Positions 1 through 10,179 of a stretch of 50,836 nucleotides of DNA are shown here, piece by piece (within the stretch, counting starts at the first letter, position 1; each line of letters starts with the position of its first letter). The translations under genes were made by a program, and so were the position numbers. The stretch is taken from contig JAAFJF010000019.1 of the NCBI GenBank assembly GCA_013298815.1, forward strand, positions 1 through 50,836, in the 5' to 3' direction. The notes beneath the pieces were generated by a model. It saw only the letters and a list, made by a program, of their open reading frames with translations, was not told where the DNA came from and made no database searches. Source of the DNA: Polaromonas sp. Its GTDB lineage: Bacteria; Pseudomonadota; Gammaproteobacteria; Burkholderiales; Burkholderiaceae_C.

Positions 1-3000
1 CACGCATCGCGTTTGGCGTGCGAGCAAGAGATGGAACGCGCTATCAAAGCCGAAGGTCAGGTGTTGCTGGGCTGGCGCGATGTGCCGGTGAACCGCGACA
101 TGCCGATGTCGCCCACCGTGCGCGAAAAAGAGCCGATTTTGAAGCAGGTCTTCATCGGTCGCGGCAATGACGTGATCGTGCAGGACGCGCTGGAGCGCAA
201 ACTGTATGTGATTCGCAAGAGCGCTAGTAAAAACATCCAAAACCTCAATTTGACGCACAGCAAAGAGTATTACGTGCCAAGCATGTCTAGCCGCACGGTG
301 ATTTACAAAGGCTTGCTGCTGGCCGACCAAGTGGGCACTTACTTCTTGGATTTATCTGATGAACGCTGCGTTTCTGCCCTCGGCTTGGTGCACCAGCGTT
401 TTTCGACCAATACTTTCCCCGAGTGGCCACTGGCGCACCCGTACCGCTACGTTGCCCACAACGGCGAGATCAACACCGTCAAAGGCAATTACAACTGGAT
501 GAAAGCCCGCGAAGGCGTGATGTCATCGCCAGTCTTGGGCGCAGACTTGCAAAAGCTGTACCCGATCAGCTTTGCCGACCAGTCAGACACAGCCACGTTT
601 GACAACTGTTTAGAGTTGCTCACCATGGCCGGCTACCCCATCAGCCAAGCCGTGATGATGATGATTCCTGAGCCATGGGAACAGCACACGACGATGGATG
701 CGCGCCGCAAAGCGTTTTACGAATACCACGCTGCCATGATGGAGCCGTGGGACGGCCCCGCCAGTATCGTGTTTACCGATGGCCGCCAAATCGGTGCGAC
801 GCTGGACCGCAATGGCCTGCGCCCAAGCCGTTACTGCGTGACCGATGACGATTTAGTCATCATGGGTTCAGAATCTGGCGTATTGCCAGTGCCTGAGAAC
901 AAAATCGTCCGTAAATGGCGCTTGCAGCCTGGCAAGATGTTCTTGATTGATCTAGAGCAAGGCCGCATGATCGACGACGAAGAACTGAAAGCCAACTTGG
1001 CCAACAGCAAGCCGTACACGCAATGGATTGATAATTTGCGCATTAAGTTAGATGACGTGGTGGATGCAGAAGTTGCCGCCATCTCTCCCGCACCAGTGAA
1101 TGAAGCATCTTTATTAGATCGCCAGCAGGCGTTTGGCTTCACGCAAGAAGACATCAAATTTTTGATGTCACCTATGGCAGCCAATGGCGAAGAGGGCATC
1201 GGCTCCATGGGCAACGACAGTCCGCTGGCTGTGCTGTCTGACAAAAACAAGCCGCTCTACAACTACTTCAAGCAGTTGTTTGCGCAGGTGACAAATCCGC
1301 CGATTGACCCGATTCGCGAAGCGATTGTGATGTCGCTGGTGTCCTTCATCGGCCCAAAACCAAACTTGTTGGACATCAACCACGTTAACCCGCCAATGCG
1401 TTTAGAAGTCAGCCAACCTGTGCTGAACGTCGCAGACATGGCCAAGTTGCGTGACATTGAGAAATTCACCAATGGCAAGTTCCGCAGCTGCACCTTGGAT
1501 ATTACTTACCCGCTGTCATGGGGAGATGAAGGTGTTGAGGCGAAATTAGCTTCGCTCTGCGCACAAGCGGTTGACGCTATCAAAGGTGGCAACAACATCT
1601 TGATTATCAGCGACCGTTTTGTCACGCCGACTCAGGTAGCCATTCCAGCATTGCTGGCGCTGTCTGCCATTCACCAGCATTTGGTGCGCGAAGGATTGCG
1701 TACAACGGCAGGTTTGGTGGTTGAAACAGGCTCTGCCCGCGAAGTGCACCACTTTGCGGTGTTGGCGGGTTACGGCGCTGAAGCGGTACATCCTTACCTC
1801 GCCATGGAAACGCTAGCATCTATCCACAAAGACTTGCCAGGTGATTTAAGCGCAGACAAAGCGATTTACAACTACGTCAAGGCGATTGGCAAGGGCTTGT
1901 CCAAGATCATGTCCAAAATGGGTGTGAGCACTTACATGAGCTACTGTGGTGCGCAGTTGTTTGAGGCGATTGGTTTAAATACTGAAACCATCAACAAGTA
2001 CTTCACTGGCACCGCCAGCCGCGTAGAAGGTATTGGCGTTTTCGAGATTGCCGAGGAAGGCATCCGCATGCACCAAGCGGCATTTGGAGACAGCCCAGTC
2101 TTGGCAAACCGCTTAGACGCTGGCGGTGAATACGCTTGGCGCACCCGTGGCGAAGAGCATATGTGGACGCCGGACGTGATTGCCAAGCTGCAGCACAGCA
2201 CACGCTCAAACAATTGGAGCACTTACAAAGAATACGCCCAGCTGATCAACGACCAATCCAAGCGTCACATGACGCTGCGTGGTTTGTTCGAGTTCAAAAT
2301 CGACCCTAGCAAAGCCATTCCAGTAGAAGAAGTCGAGTCTGCCAAAGAAATCGTCAAGCGTTTTGCGACTGGTGCGATGTCGCTGGGTTCGATTTCAACC
2401 GAAGCACACTCCACACTTGCTGTCGCCATGAACCGCATTGGCGGAAAGAGTAACACGGGCGAGGGTGGTGAAGACCCAGCGCGTTACCGCCAAGAGCTCA
2501 AAGGCATCCCTATCAAGCAAGGTCAGACCATGTCTGACTTGCTCGGCAAAGAAGTTTTTGAGGTTGATTACGCCTTGAACGCGGGCGATTCTATGCGCTC
2601 CAAAATCAAGCAAGTCGCCTCGGGTCGCTTTGGTGTGACCGCTGAGTACTTGAGCAGCGCTGACCAGATCCAAATCAAAATGGCGCAAGGCGCCAAGCCG
2701 GGCGAGGGTGGTCAGCTGCCGGGTGCCAAGGTCAGTGACTATATTGGAAAACTGCGCCATTCGGTGCCAGGCGTGGGCTTGATTTCTCCACCGCCGCACC
2801 ACGATATCTATTCGATTGAAGATTTGGCACAGCTGATTCATGACTTGAAAAACGTTGCGCCACATGCTGATATCAGCGTGAAATTGGTAGCTGAAGTGGG
2901 CGTGGGCACGATTGCTGCTGGCGTTGCCAAGTGCAAGGCCGACCACGTCGTGATCGCGGGTCATGACGGTGGCACAGGCGCATCGCCTTGGTCGTCGATC

Positions 3001-4407
3001 AAACATTGCGGCAGCCCGTGGGAAATCGGTTTGGCTGAAACTCAGCAAACCTTAGTGTTGAACCGCCTACGCAGCCGTATCCGCGTGCAAGCCGACGGTC
3101 AAATGAAAACGGGTCGCGACGTGGCGATTGGTGCGCTGTTGGGTGCAGATGAGTTCGGCTTCGCCACCGCACCGCTGGTGGTGGAAGGCTGCATCATGAT
3201 GCGCAAATGCCATCTGAACACTTGCCCCGTAGGAGTAGCGACGCAAGACCCTGAATTGCGCAAAAAATTCACTGGCAAGCCTGAGCATGTGGTCAACTAT
3301 TTCTTCTTCATCGCCGAAGAAGTACGCCATATCATGGCGCAGTTGGGCATCCGCAAGTTTGACGACTTGATTGGACGCGCTGACTTGCTGGACATGAAAA
3401 AAGGCATTGAGCACTGGAAAGCCCAAGGCCTGGATTTCGGTCGCTTGTTCGCCGTGCCCAACGTGCCTGCAGACGTGTCACGTTTCCACATCGAAAATCA
3501 AGACCATGGTTTAGAGAAAAGCTTGGACAATGTGTTGATTGAAAAATCAAAAGCAGCGATTGAGCGTGGCGAAAAAGTCAAGTTCATGGAAGTGGCGCGT
3601 AATGTGAACCGTTCCTTGGGCGCTAAACTCTCTGGCGCATTGACCAAAGTTCGACCTGAAGGTTTACCAGACGACACCATCCGCATCCAGCTGGAAGGCA
3701 CAGGCGGCCAGTCGTTTGGCGCGTTTTTAGCCAACGGCATCACGCTGTATTTGATTGGCGACGCCAACGATTACACGGGTAAAGGTTTGTCTGGCGGTCG
3801 TATCATCGTGCGCCCAAGTATAGACTTCCGTGGTGACGCGGTCCGCAACACCATCGTGGGTAACACCGTGATGTACGGTGCGACCAGCGGCGAAGCGTTC
3901 TTCAGTGGCGTCGCTGGAGAGCGTTTTGCGGTCCGTTTATCAGGCGCTACAACTGTCGTTGAAGGTACAGGGGATCATGGTTGCGAGTATATGACAGGCG
4001 GTACAGTTGCGGTTTTGGGTAAAACCGGCCGTAATTTTGCTGCTGGTATGAGTGGTGGCATCGCTTACGTTTACGACGAAGACGGCCAATTCGCATCGCG
4101 CTGTAACACAGCTATGGTGAGTTTGGAGAGTGTGCTGACAGCTACCGAACAAACCGCCACTATGGACAAAGCGATTTGGAACAAAGGTCAAACGGACGAA
4201 GCGCAGCTCAAGCAATTGCTTGAAGACCACAACCGTTGGACGGGTAGCAAGCGCGCCCGCGAGTTGTTAGATAACTGGGATACGGCACGTGCCAAGTTCG
4301 TTAAAGTATTCCCAATTGAGTATAAACGTGCTTTGGGCGAGATGGCGGCTGCTAAATTGAAATTAAATGCTAAAAAAGAAGCTGCAGCCGGCGTACTTAC
4401 TGCCTAA
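1..4407 (+). CDS. gltB: Glutamate synthase large subunit (5' partial)
   Basis: Large subunit of NADPH-dependent glutamate synthase, which makes two glutamates from glutamine and 2-oxoglutarate in the cytoplasm. The frame is open from base 1, so the start lies upstream; 1468 residues are visible and, from the usual length of about 1580, roughly 110 are missing, including the catalytic N-terminal Cys. Visible are the class II amidotransferase segment ([18 protein letters not shown]), the FMN-binding central region ([23 protein letters not shown]), the 3Fe-4S cysteines C-x5-C-x4-C at visible residues about 1064, 1070 and 1075, and the C-terminal beta-helix ([20 protein letters not shown]). The last six codons and the TAA lie inside a dispersed repeat (4388-4427). 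gltD follows after 49 bases, so the two are presumably one operon. The identification is certain. Confidence 0.97.
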   Translation, partial: HASRLACEQEMERAIKAEGQVLLGWRDVPVNRDMPMSPTVREKEPILKQVFIGRGNDVIVQDALERKLYVIRKSASKNIQNLNLTHSKEYYVPSMSSRTVIYKGLLLADQVGTYFLDLSDERCVSALGLVHQRFSTNTFPEWPLAHPYRYVAHNGEINTVKGNYNWMKAREGVMSSPVLGADLQKLYPISFADQSDTATFDNCLELLTMAGYPISQAVMMMIPEPWEQHTTMDARRKAFYEYHAAMMEPWDGPASIVFTDGRQIGATLDRNGLRPSRYCVTDDDLVIMGSESGVLPVPENKIVRKWRLQPGKMFLIDLEQGRMIDDEELKANLANSKPYTQWIDNLRIKLDDVVDAEVAAISPAPVNEASLLDRQQAFGFTQEDIKFLMSPMAANGEEGIGSMGNDSPLAVLSDKNKPLYNYFKQLFAQVTNPPIDPIREAIVMSLVSFIGPKPNLLDINHVNPPMRLEVSQPVLNVADMAKLRDIEKFTNGKFRSCTLDITYPLSWGDEGVEAKLASLCAQAVDAIKGGNNILIISDRFVTPTQVAIPALLALSAIHQHLVREGLRTTAGLVVETGSAREVHHFAVLAGYGAEAVHPYLAMETLASIHKDLPGDLSADKAIYNYVKAIGKGLSKIMSKMGVSTYMSYCGAQLFEAIGLNTETINKYFTGTASRVEGIGVFEIAEEGIRMHQAAFGDSPVLANRLDAGGEYAWRTRGEEHMWTPDVIAKLQHSTRSNNWSTYKEYAQLINDQSKRHMTLRGLFEFKIDPSKAIPVEEVESAKEIVKRFATGAMSLGSISTEAHSTLAVAMNRIGGKSNTGEGGEDPARYRQELKGIPIKQGQTMSDLLGKEVFEVDYALNAGDSMRSKIKQVASGRFGVTAEYLSSADQIQIKMAQGAKPGEGGQLPGAKVSDYIGKLRHSVPGVGLISPPPHHDIYSIEDLAQLIHDLKNVAPHADISVKLVAEVGVGTIAAGVAKCKADHVVIAGHDGGTGASPWSSIKHCGSPWEIGLAETQQTLVLNRLRSRIRVQADGQMKTGRDVAIGALLGADEFGFATAPLVVEGCIMMRKCHLNTCPVGVATQDPELRKKFTGKPEHVVNYFFFIAEEVRHIMAQLGIRKFDDLIGRADLLDMKKGIEHWKAQGLDFGRLFAVPNVPADVSRFHIENQDHGLEKSLDNVLIEKSKAAIERGEKVKFMEVARNVNRSLGAKLSGALTKVRPEGLPDDTIRIQLEGTGGQSFGAFLANGITLYLIGDANDYTGKGLSGGRIIVRPSIDFRGDAVRNTIVGNTVMYGATSGEAFFSGVAGERFAVRLSGATTVVEGTGDHGCEYMTGGTVAVLGKTGRNFAAGMSGGIAYVYDEDGQFASRCNTAMVSLESVLTATEQTATMDKAIWNKGQTDEAQLKQLLEDHNRWTGSKRARELLDNWDTARAKFVKVFPIEYKRALGEMAAAKLKLNAKKEAAAGVLTA

Positions 4408-4427
4408 GTAGCTATTAAAAATATAGC
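4388..4427 (+). repeat. 40-bp dispersed repeat, copy A (over gltB stop)
   Basis: Copy of the window's dispersed repeat. It begins CCGGCGTA, passes through ACTGCCTAAG and ends in the palindromic core GCTATTAAAAATATAGC. By hand alignment it matches the reverse complement of the copy at 18422-18461 at 37 of 40 positions. It encodes the last six gltB residues (AGVLTA) and the TAA stop, then runs into the gltB-gltD gap. Confidence 0.8.
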
Positions 4428-4456
4428 GTATATTATAAAAAATTCAGGAAACTATC

Positions 4457-5947
4457 ATGGGTAAAGTCACCGGTTTTATGGAGTTTGAGCGTTTAGAAGA
4501 GGGCTACAAGCCAGTGCCTGAGCGTCTCAAAAATTACAAAGAATTCGTCATCGGTTTGGACGACAAGCAGGCAAAAACGCAGGCGGCGCGTTGCATGGAT
4601 TGCGGCACACCGTTTTGCAACAGCGGCTGCCCTGTCAACAACATCATTCCAGATTTCAACGATTTGGTGTACCACGGCCAGACAGCTGATTGGAAAGATG
4701 CGATTGATGTGCTGCACAGCACCAATAACTTCCCAGAGTTCACTGGGCGTATTTGCCCTGCGCCGTGCGAAGCAGCTTGTACCTTGAACGTGAATGACGA
4801 CGCCGTGGGTATCAAGTCCATCGAGCACGCCATCATCGACCGTGCCTGGTCAGAAGGCTGGGTCAAACCACTGTTGGCAAAACATAAAACGGGCAAAAAA
4901 GTGGCTGTCGTTGGCTCAGGCCCTGCAGGCATGGCAGCGGCGCAGCAATTGGCACGTGCTGGCCATGATGTGACGCTGTTTGAGAAAAACGACCGTGTTG
5001 GTGGTTTGCTTCGTTACGGCATTCCAGACTTCAAGATGGAAAAATCGCACATCGACCGCCGCGTTGAGCAAATGCAGGCTGAAGGCGTCAAATTCCGCTT
5101 AGGTGTCATGGTTGGCGAACTGCCCAAAGATACTAAAGTTATCAACTGGGCCAAAGAAACCATCACACCAGCGCAGTTGAACAAAGACTTTGACGCAGTG
5201 CTGTTGACCGGTGGCGCTGAGCAATCACGCGATTTGCCAGTTCCTGGTCGTGAATTGAGCGGTATCCATTTCGCGATGGAGTTTTTGCCGCTGCAAAACA
5301 AGGTCAATGCGGGTGACAAGCTCAAAGACCAGCTCCGTGCCGACGGTAAAAACGTCATCGTTATTGGTGGTGGTGACACGGGTTCTGACTGCGTGGGCAC
5401 TAGCATTCGCCATGGCGCTGTCAATGTCACTCAGTTTGAGGTGATGCCACAGCCACCCGTAGAAGAAAACCGCCCGATGACTTGGCCAAACTGGCCGCTC
5501 AAATTGCGTACCAGTTCTAGCCATGACGAAGGCACAGAAAAAGGCTTATTGGGACGTGAATTTGCAATTTCTACCAAAGAGTTCATCGGTGAAAAGGGTA
5601 AATTGACGGGCTTGAAAACTGTTCGCGTTGAGTGGCAGAACGGCAAAATGGTAGAAGTTGCGGGTTCAGAGCAGACCTTGAAAGCCGATTTGGTGCTATT
5701 GGCTATGGGTTTTGTGTCGCCAGTAGCCTCTGTTTTAGAGGCGTTCGGCATTGATAAAGACGCTCGCGGTAATGCTAAAGCAGGTACAGATTTCATCGGT
5801 GGTTACGCAACCAATGTGCCCAAGGTATTTGTTGCAGGCGACATGCGCCGTGGTCAAAGTTTGGTGGTATGGGCGATTCGTGAAGGTCGCCAGGCCGCTA
5901 GATCAGTTGACGAGTACTTGATGGGTAGGAGTGATTTACCTAGATAA
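4457..5947 (+). CDS. gltD: Glutamate synthase small subunit
   Basis: NADPH-oxidising beta subunit that feeds electrons through FAD and Fe-S clusters to GltB. The N-terminal Fe-S region is Cys-rich ([16 protein letters not shown] near residue 45 and [12 protein letters not shown] near residue 97). The first Rossmann motif, for FAD, is [19 protein letters not shown] near residue 150; the second, for NADPH, is [13 protein letters not shown] near residue 300. The 496-residue length is normal for the family. The ATG is preceded by AGGAAA with a 5-base gap. mlaF starts 8 bases after the stop, so read-through into the mla genes is likely. The identification is certain. Confidence 0.97.
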   Translation: MGKVTGFMEFERLEEGYKPVPERLKNYKEFVIGLDDKQAKTQAARCMDCGTPFCNSGCPVNNIIPDFNDLVYHGQTADWKDAIDVLHSTNNFPEFTGRICPAPCEAACTLNVNDDAVGIKSIEHAIIDRAWSEGWVKPLLAKHKTGKKVAVVGSGPAGMAAAQQLARAGHDVTLFEKNDRVGGLLRYGIPDFKMEKSHIDRRVEQMQAEGVKFRLGVMVGELPKDTKVINWAKETITPAQLNKDFDAVLLTGGAEQSRDLPVPGRELSGIHFAMEFLPLQNKVNAGDKLKDQLRADGKNVIVIGGGDTGSDCVGTSIRHGAVNVTQFEVMPQPPVEENRPMTWPNWPLKLRTSSSHDEGTEKGLLGREFAISTKEFIGEKGKLTGLKTVRVEWQNGKMVEVAGSEQTLKADLVLLAMGFVSPVASVLEAFGIDKDARGNAKAGTDFIGGYATNVPKVFVAGDMRRGQSLVVWAIREGRQAARSVDEYLMGRSDLPR

Positions 5948-5955
5948 TAGCCAAC

Positions 5956-6762
5956 ATGGAGAATGATTCAATTGTTGAACTACGTAATCTTAGCTTCGGC
6001 TATGCAGAACGCAGAATCCTTGATGACGTCAGTCTGACCATTCCGCGAGGAAAAGTCACTGCTTTGATGGGAGCTTCTGGCGGCGGTAAAACCACCGTGC
6101 TGCGGTTGATTGGTGGACAATGCAAACCGCAGCAGGGTGAATTGTTATTCGATGGTCAAAATCTCGCTGCATTTGATGCAGAAGCTTTGTATGCTGCCCG
6201 TCGCCGTATGGGTATGTTGTTTCAATTTGGCGCATTGTTCACCGATTTGAGTGTGTTTGACAATGTGGCATTTCCTTTGCGCGAACACACCGATTTAACA
6301 CCTGCTATGGTGCGAGACATTGTGTTGATGAAGCTCAACGCAGTTGGGTTGCGCGGCGCACGTGATTTAATGCCCAGTGAAATTTCCGGCGGAATGGCTA
6401 GGCGTGTCGCCTTGGCGCGAGCTATCGCTCTAGATCCAGAGCTTGTGATGTACGACGAGCCTTTTGCAGGTTTAGATCCCATCTCACTCGGAACAGCAGC
6501 ACGTTTGATTCGGCAGCTGAATGACGCTCTGGGCGTCACTAGTATTGTGGTGTCGCACGATTTAGAGGAAACTTTTCGCATCGCTGACAAGGTCATCATC
6601 TTGGCGAACGGAAAAATTGTGGCCCAAGGCACGCCCGATGAGGTGCGTCATAGCGCTGATCCGTTGGTTCATCAATTCGTCAATGCGCTACCCGATGGCC
6701 CTGTGCAATTCCATTATCCAACTGTGCCCGTAGCTCAGGATTTTGAGGCGCTTGGGGCATGA
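5956..6762 (+). CDS. mlaF: Mla phospholipid transport ATPase MlaF
   Basis: Cytoplasmic ATPase of the MlaFEDB inner-membrane complex, which moves phospholipids between the outer and inner membranes. The 268-residue protein has Walker A GASGGGKTT near residue 39, the signature ISGGMARRVALARA, Walker B LVMYDEPFAGLDP and the switch His in VVSHDLEET. GGMARR in the signature is typical of the Mla/Ttg2A group. The 3' end overlaps the mlaE start by 4 bases (ATGA), so the two are translationally coupled. No convincing Shine-Dalgarno sequence precedes the ATG; translation may depend on the close upstream gltD. The function follows from the family and from the complete set of mla genes beside it. Confidence 0.95.
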   Translation: MENDSIVELRNLSFGYAERRILDDVSLTIPRGKVTALMGASGGGKTTVLRLIGGQCKPQQGELLFDGQNLAAFDAEALYAARRRMGMLFQFGALFTDLSVFDNVAFPLREHTDLTPAMVRDIVLMKLNAVGLRGARDLMPSEISGGMARRVALARAIALDPELVMYDEPFAGLDPISLGTAARLIRQLNDALGVTSIVVSHDLEETFRIADKVIILANGKIVAQGTPDEVRHSADPLVHQFVNALPDGPVQFHYPTVPVAQDFEALGA

Positions 6763-7574
6763 ATTCCAAGCCCAGCGTTCATACGAGAAGCTGGTTTATC
6801 GGCTTATTTGCAGATATTGGTCTTGCTGTGCGCAGACAACTGACCGATTTGGGGCGTGCGACGCGATTACTAATAGAGTTATTTAGTTTAGGTTGGACGA
6901 GCTTAAAGCGTTTTGGCTTGGTGCGCGACCAAATTCATTTTCTAGGCAACTACTCGCTCGCTATCATCGCCGTTTCAGGCTTGTTCGTTGGATTTGTTTT
7001 GGGGTTGCAGGGCTACTACACCTTGCAGCGCTATGGCTCTAGTGAAGCGGTGGGTTTGCTGGTTGCGCTGAGTTTGGTGCGGGAGCTCGGGCCCGTTGTG
7101 ACCGCGCTTTTGTTTGCTGGGCGTGCTGGCACTTCTTTGACCGCAGAAATCGGATTGATGAAAGCTGGCGAGCAGTTAAGCGCCATGGAAATGATGGCGA
7201 TTGACCCCGTCAAACGCATTTTGGCGCCTAGATTTTGGGCTGGCGTGTTGACCATGCCTGTATTAGCTGCCGTGTTTAGCGCGGTCGGTATCATAGGTGG
7301 GTGGGTAGTAGGGGTTGTGATGATTGGCGTAGATGCAAGTTCCTTTTGGAGCCAAATGCAGGGCGGTGTAGACGTTTGGCGCGATGTAGGCAACGGCATC
7401 GTTAAAAGCTGTGTGTTTGGCGTGACAGTCACCTTTGTTGCTTTGTATCAAGGTTTTGAAGCACAACCGACACCCGAAGGTGTGTCAAAAGCGACAACTC
7501 GGACGGTCGTGATCGCATCATTGCTTGTTTTGGCTTTGGACTTTGTGTTGACAGCGCTGATGTTCAGTATTTAA
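6759..7574 (+). CDS. mlaE: Mla phospholipid transport permease MlaE
   Basis: Integral inner-membrane subunit of the Mla phospholipid transporter (MlaE/permease family), 271 residues. An N-terminal amphipathic segment is followed by about five membrane spans; family features include LVRELGPVVTALLFAGRAG near residue 110 and TAEIGLMKAGEQLSAMEMM. It pairs with MlaF in the cytoplasm and MlaD on the periplasmic side. It overlaps mlaF by 4 bases, and mlaD begins 39 bases downstream. The hydrophobic pattern and position make the assignment secure. Confidence 0.95.
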   Translation: MNSKPSVHTRSWFIGLFADIGLAVRRQLTDLGRATRLLIELFSLGWTSLKRFGLVRDQIHFLGNYSLAIIAVSGLFVGFVLGLQGYYTLQRYGSSEAVGLLVALSLVRELGPVVTALLFAGRAGTSLTAEIGLMKAGEQLSAMEMMAIDPVKRILAPRFWAGVLTMPVLAAVFSAVGIIGGWVVGVVMIGVDASSFWSQMQGGVDVWRDVGNGIVKSCVFGVTVTFVALYQGFEAQPTPEGVSKATTRTVVIASLLVLALDFVLTALMFSI

Positions 7575-7613
7575 CTATCAACTGTCTAAATATTTTGGGA
7601 ATTGGAATTTTTC

Positions 7614-8102
7614 ATGCAACGTTCTAAAAATGATATATGGGTAGGATTATTTGTCTTACTTGGTGCTGCGGCCGTGTTATTTTTAGCGTTGCAATCCGCT
7701 AACTTGCTCACCTTAAATTTTCAATCTACTTATAAGGTCACTGCAAAGTTTGACAATATTGGCGGGCTCAAACCTAAAGCAGCCTTGAAAAGTGCAGGCG
7801 TTGTGGTGGGACGCGTTGAGTCCATTACATTTGATGACAAATCCTTCAGCGCGAAAGTGACTTTAGCCATTGAGAACCGCTATGCTTTTCCAAAGGACAG
7901 TTCGTTGAAAATTCTCACAGCAGGTTTGCTAGGGGAGCAATACATTGGTATTGAAGCCGGTGCTGAGGAGAAGTTATTGGCAAACGGCGATAAGCTTGCG
8001 TCGACACAATCAGCCATTGTGTTGGAAAATTTAATCAGTCAATTTCTGTACAGCAAAGCAGCGGAAGGCAAGTCAGCAGATGACACATCTGTCAAAAAAT
8101 AA
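7614..8102 (+). CDS. mlaD: Mla phospholipid transport protein MlaD (MCE domain)
   Basis: Membrane-anchored MCE-domain protein, a periplasmic ring through which MlaC exchanges lipid with MlaFEB. I place the start at ATG 7614 (MQRSKNDIWVG), with GGAA a few bases upstream, rather than a TTG at 7602. One transmembrane helix (residues about 10-30) is followed by one MCE domain (YKVTAKFDNIGGLKPKAALKSAG, then GLLGEQYIGIEAG). The length of about 162 residues is normal for the family. The gene sits between mlaE and mlaA, the usual betaproteobacterial order. Confidence 0.94.
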   Translation: MQRSKNDIWVGLFVLLGAAAVLFLALQSANLLTLNFQSTYKVTAKFDNIGGLKPKAALKSAGVVVGRVESITFDDKSFSAKVTLAIENRYAFPKDSSLKILTAGLLGEQYIGIEAGAEEKLLANGDKLASTQSAIVLENLISQFLYSKAAEGKSADDTSVKK

Positions 8103-8143
8103 GTCAACGCATGTTGTTTACATATTGGATTTAACTTGATTTT

Positions 8144-8164
8144 GACTGCTATTAAAAAAATAGC
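8144..8164 (+). repeat. Dispersed repeat core, partial copy I (mlaA start region)
   Basis: GCTATTAAAAAAATAGC, preceded by GACT, matches the palindromic core of the dispersed repeat (consensus GCTATTAAAATAATAGC) with one mismatch. The longer flank is not conserved, so this is a partial or decayed copy. It falls between two possible starts of mlaA. Confidence 0.45.
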
Positions 8165-8180
8165 TTTTAAGGTATATTTA

Positions 8181-9086
8181 ATGCCGGCTATAGCTATTTT
8201 TTGCATCTTTTTAACAGGATGTGCTTCGGTATCCGTAAAAAACTCAGCTGATCCGTGGGAGTCTTGGAATCGCAGTATTTTTAATTTTAACGACAGCTTA
8301 GACACTGGCATTGTCAAGCCTGTTGCTACTGCTTACACCACCTTTGTTCCGTCTTTTGTGCGTACCGGCGTTAATAATTTTTTCAGTAATTTAACTGGCG
8401 TTTGGACCGTTGTAAATAGCACGCTGCAATTAAAACCCAAAACAGCACTTGAAGCTTTTTTTCGGGTCACCATTAATTCCACGCTAGGTTTGGGCGGCGT
8501 GATAGATGTTGCCAGCGACATGAATCTTGAACGGCATACCGCTGATTTTGGACAAACCTTGGGTCACTACGGCGTACCGCCTGGCCCTTATTTGGTGATT
8601 CCGCTTTTAGGGTCATCAACACTGCGTGACACCTTAGCTTCTACACTTATTTCTAGGGGGGATTTGGTCTGGCAACTCGACAGTGTTGCAGCTCGTAACA
8701 GCTTATATGCTTTGCGCTTGTTAGATACAAGGGCTAATTTGCTGCGCACAACATCAGTTTTGGAAGGCGTTGCCTTAGACAAATACACATTTACACGCGA
8801 TATTTATCTGCAAATTCGTAGAAACGATATTTTGGATGGCAAAGAGCCACCTGAGGATCCTTCTGAAATACCTGAATTTAAAGAAAATGCGCAACCGCTA
8901 GAAAAACCTAAAGTTGAGTTGGAAAAGAAGTCAGAGTTGCCATTCGAACCGATAGCGACAGCCGCCGCAGGGCCAGCGACTTCTGAACCAATGGTCACCG
9001 CATTACCTAACGGCTTGCATGGTATTTCATCTGGCTTTAAGCTTGAAATGGGTTTGCAGTCAGCTGTAGCAGGTAATCCCAATTGA
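8181..9086 (+). CDS. mlaA: Outer-membrane lipoprotein MlaA
   Basis: Outer-membrane lipoprotein (VacJ/MlaA family) that removes mislocalised phospholipids from the outer leaflet and passes them to MlaC. The family signature DPWESWNRSIFNFND is near the N-terminus, after a lipobox LTGC. Two starts are possible. ATG 8181 has a good AAGG 8 bases upstream but gives a 13-residue signal without positive charge. TTG 8136 adds ILTAIKKIAFKVYL, which supplies a charged n-region. I chose 8181 for its ribosome site; the Lys-rich n-region is a real argument for 8136. The last 80 or so residues are a Pro/Glu-rich tail beyond the conserved domain. Unlike E. coli, mlaA here is inside the mla operon. Confidence 0.9.
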   Translation: MPAIAIFCIFLTGCASVSVKNSADPWESWNRSIFNFNDSLDTGIVKPVATAYTTFVPSFVRTGVNNFFSNLTGVWTVVNSTLQLKPKTALEAFFRVTINSTLGLGGVIDVASDMNLERHTADFGQTLGHYGVPPGPYLVIPLLGSSTLRDTLASTLISRGDLVWQLDSVAARNSLYALRLLDTRANLLRTTSVLEGVALDKYTFTRDIYLQIRRNDILDGKEPPEDPSEIPEFKENAQPLEKPKVELEKKSELPFEPIATAAAGPATSEPMVTALPNGLHGISSGFKLEMGLQSAVAGNPN

Positions 9087-9161
9087 GAAGTGGCTGTCAC
9101 CTTTTTCAGCCAGTCAAACGTTATGAGAATGTGTTCAACGCTCTTGTCAGAAGGTTAAAAG

Positions 9162-9809
9162 ATGAACTTTATTTTGAATCGTCGATTGTTGCTTAATTTG
9201 TGCGCCAACTTACTAGGCTTAACTTTGCTTACTGCAACTGTGCCTGTGATTGCGGCCGACATGGCAGCGGATGTCTTTGTTAAGCAGTTGTCCGATGAGG
9301 TGATAGACACCATCAAAGCCGACAAGTCGTTTCAGGCCAGTAATATGGTTAAGTTGACTGCTTTAGTCGATGCAAAGGTCATGCCGCATGTCAACTTCCG
9401 ACGTATCACGGCTTCCGCTGTAGGCCCTAGCTGGTTAAAGGCTACACCAGAGCAGCAAAAACTGCTGCAAGAAGAGTTCAAATCACTGCTTTTGCGTACT
9501 TATGCCGGCGCCTTGTCGCAAATCACTGACCAAACTATTGCCGTTAAACCTTTGCGTGCCAGCCCTGAAGACACAGAAATCGTTGTCCGTACGGAAGTGC
9601 GTGGCAAAGGTGAGCCGATCCAGCTCGACTATCGCTTGGAAAAAACGCCGGGTGTAGGTTCTGGCTGGAAGATCTACAACCTCAATGTCATGGGTGTTTG
9701 GTTGATGGAAACCTTTCGCAGCCAGTTTTCGCAAGAAATTAACGCCAAAGGTGTGGACGGCTTGATTGCAACGCTGAAGTCACGCAACCAAGCGATGGCT
9801 GGTAAATAG
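9162..9809 (+). CDS. mlaC: Periplasmic phospholipid shuttle MlaC
   Basis: Soluble periplasmic lipid-binding protein (Ttg2D/MlaC family), 215 residues, which ferries phospholipid between MlaA and MlaD. A cleavable signal peptide is evident: RR near residue 8, a hydrophobic stretch to about residue 28, and likely cleavage near VIAAD. The body matches the family (VMPHVNFRRITASAVG, LLLRTYAGALSQI, GWKIYNLNVMGVWL). AGAAGG precedes the ATG. It lies between mlaA and mlaB in the expected order. Confidence 0.94.
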   Translation: MNFILNRRLLLNLCANLLGLTLLTATVPVIAADMAADVFVKQLSDEVIDTIKADKSFQASNMVKLTALVDAKVMPHVNFRRITASAVGPSWLKATPEQQKLLQEEFKSLLLRTYAGALSQITDQTIAVKPLRASPEDTEIVVRTEVRGKGEPIQLDYRLEKTPGVGSGWKIYNLNVMGVWLMETFRSQFSQEINAKGVDGLIATLKSRNQAMAGK

Positions 9810-9836
9810 GCAAAAATAGGCTGAGGTCTTAATGAC

Positions 9837-10133
9837 ATGACATCGCTCGCTCTACCAGCCACTTTAATGCACGACCAAGCGTCAAAGTGCGCACAAAGTT
9901 TTGGGTTAGCAATTCAGGCTGAGTTGAATGATGCGGTGTCTATCGATGCGTCTGCACTTGAAAAATTTGATTCTTCTGCACTTGCTGTATTGCTGCAATG
10001 CCGGCGTGATTCTGTGGCTACTGGTAAAAGCTTTGTTGTTACTGGGCAACCCCATAAGCTGCGCGAATTAGCTGATTTATACGGAATCGGTGAATTGCTA
10101 CTAAGTCATTCAGGTAGCCGCATCGGGGCGTGA
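9837..10133 (+). CDS. mlaB: STAS-domain protein MlaB
   Basis: Small cytoplasmic STAS-domain subunit (98 residues) that binds MlaF and is needed for assembly and activity of the Mla transporter. The STAS motif with the conserved Ser pair is seen in EKFDSSALAVLLQC near residue 43. Sequence similarity within this family is always low, so the call rests on the STAS motif, the size and the position directly after mlaC. ATG 9837 is used because the ATG at 9832 hits a stop after two codons; GAGG lies 10 bases upstream. Confidence 0.88.
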   Translation: MTSLALPATLMHDQASKCAQSFGLAIQAELNDAVSIDASALEKFDSSALAVLLQCRRDSVATGKSFVVTGQPHKLRELADLYGIGELLLSHSGSRIGA

Positions 10134-10149
10134 AAAGGCTCCTAGGCGT

Positions 10150-10179
10150 TAGAATCGAGGGTTATACCCTTTAGATTCT
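10150..10179 (+). promoter_or_regulatory. Possible promoter -10 within an inverted repeat before the ABC exporter
   Basis: TAGAAT (10150-10155) looks like a sigma-70 -10 box. It overlaps an inverted repeat with outer arms AGAATC (10151-10156) and GATTCT (10174-10179) and inner arms AGGGT and ACCCT around TAT. The repeat ends immediately before the ATG at 10180. No good -35 box was found, so promoter activity is uncertain; the symmetry itself is plain. Confidence 0.4.

Noticed and set aside
2395-3048. Minus-strand open frame of 217 residues opposite gltB
   Set aside because: It overlaps the FMN-binding core of gltB, with no domain of its own.
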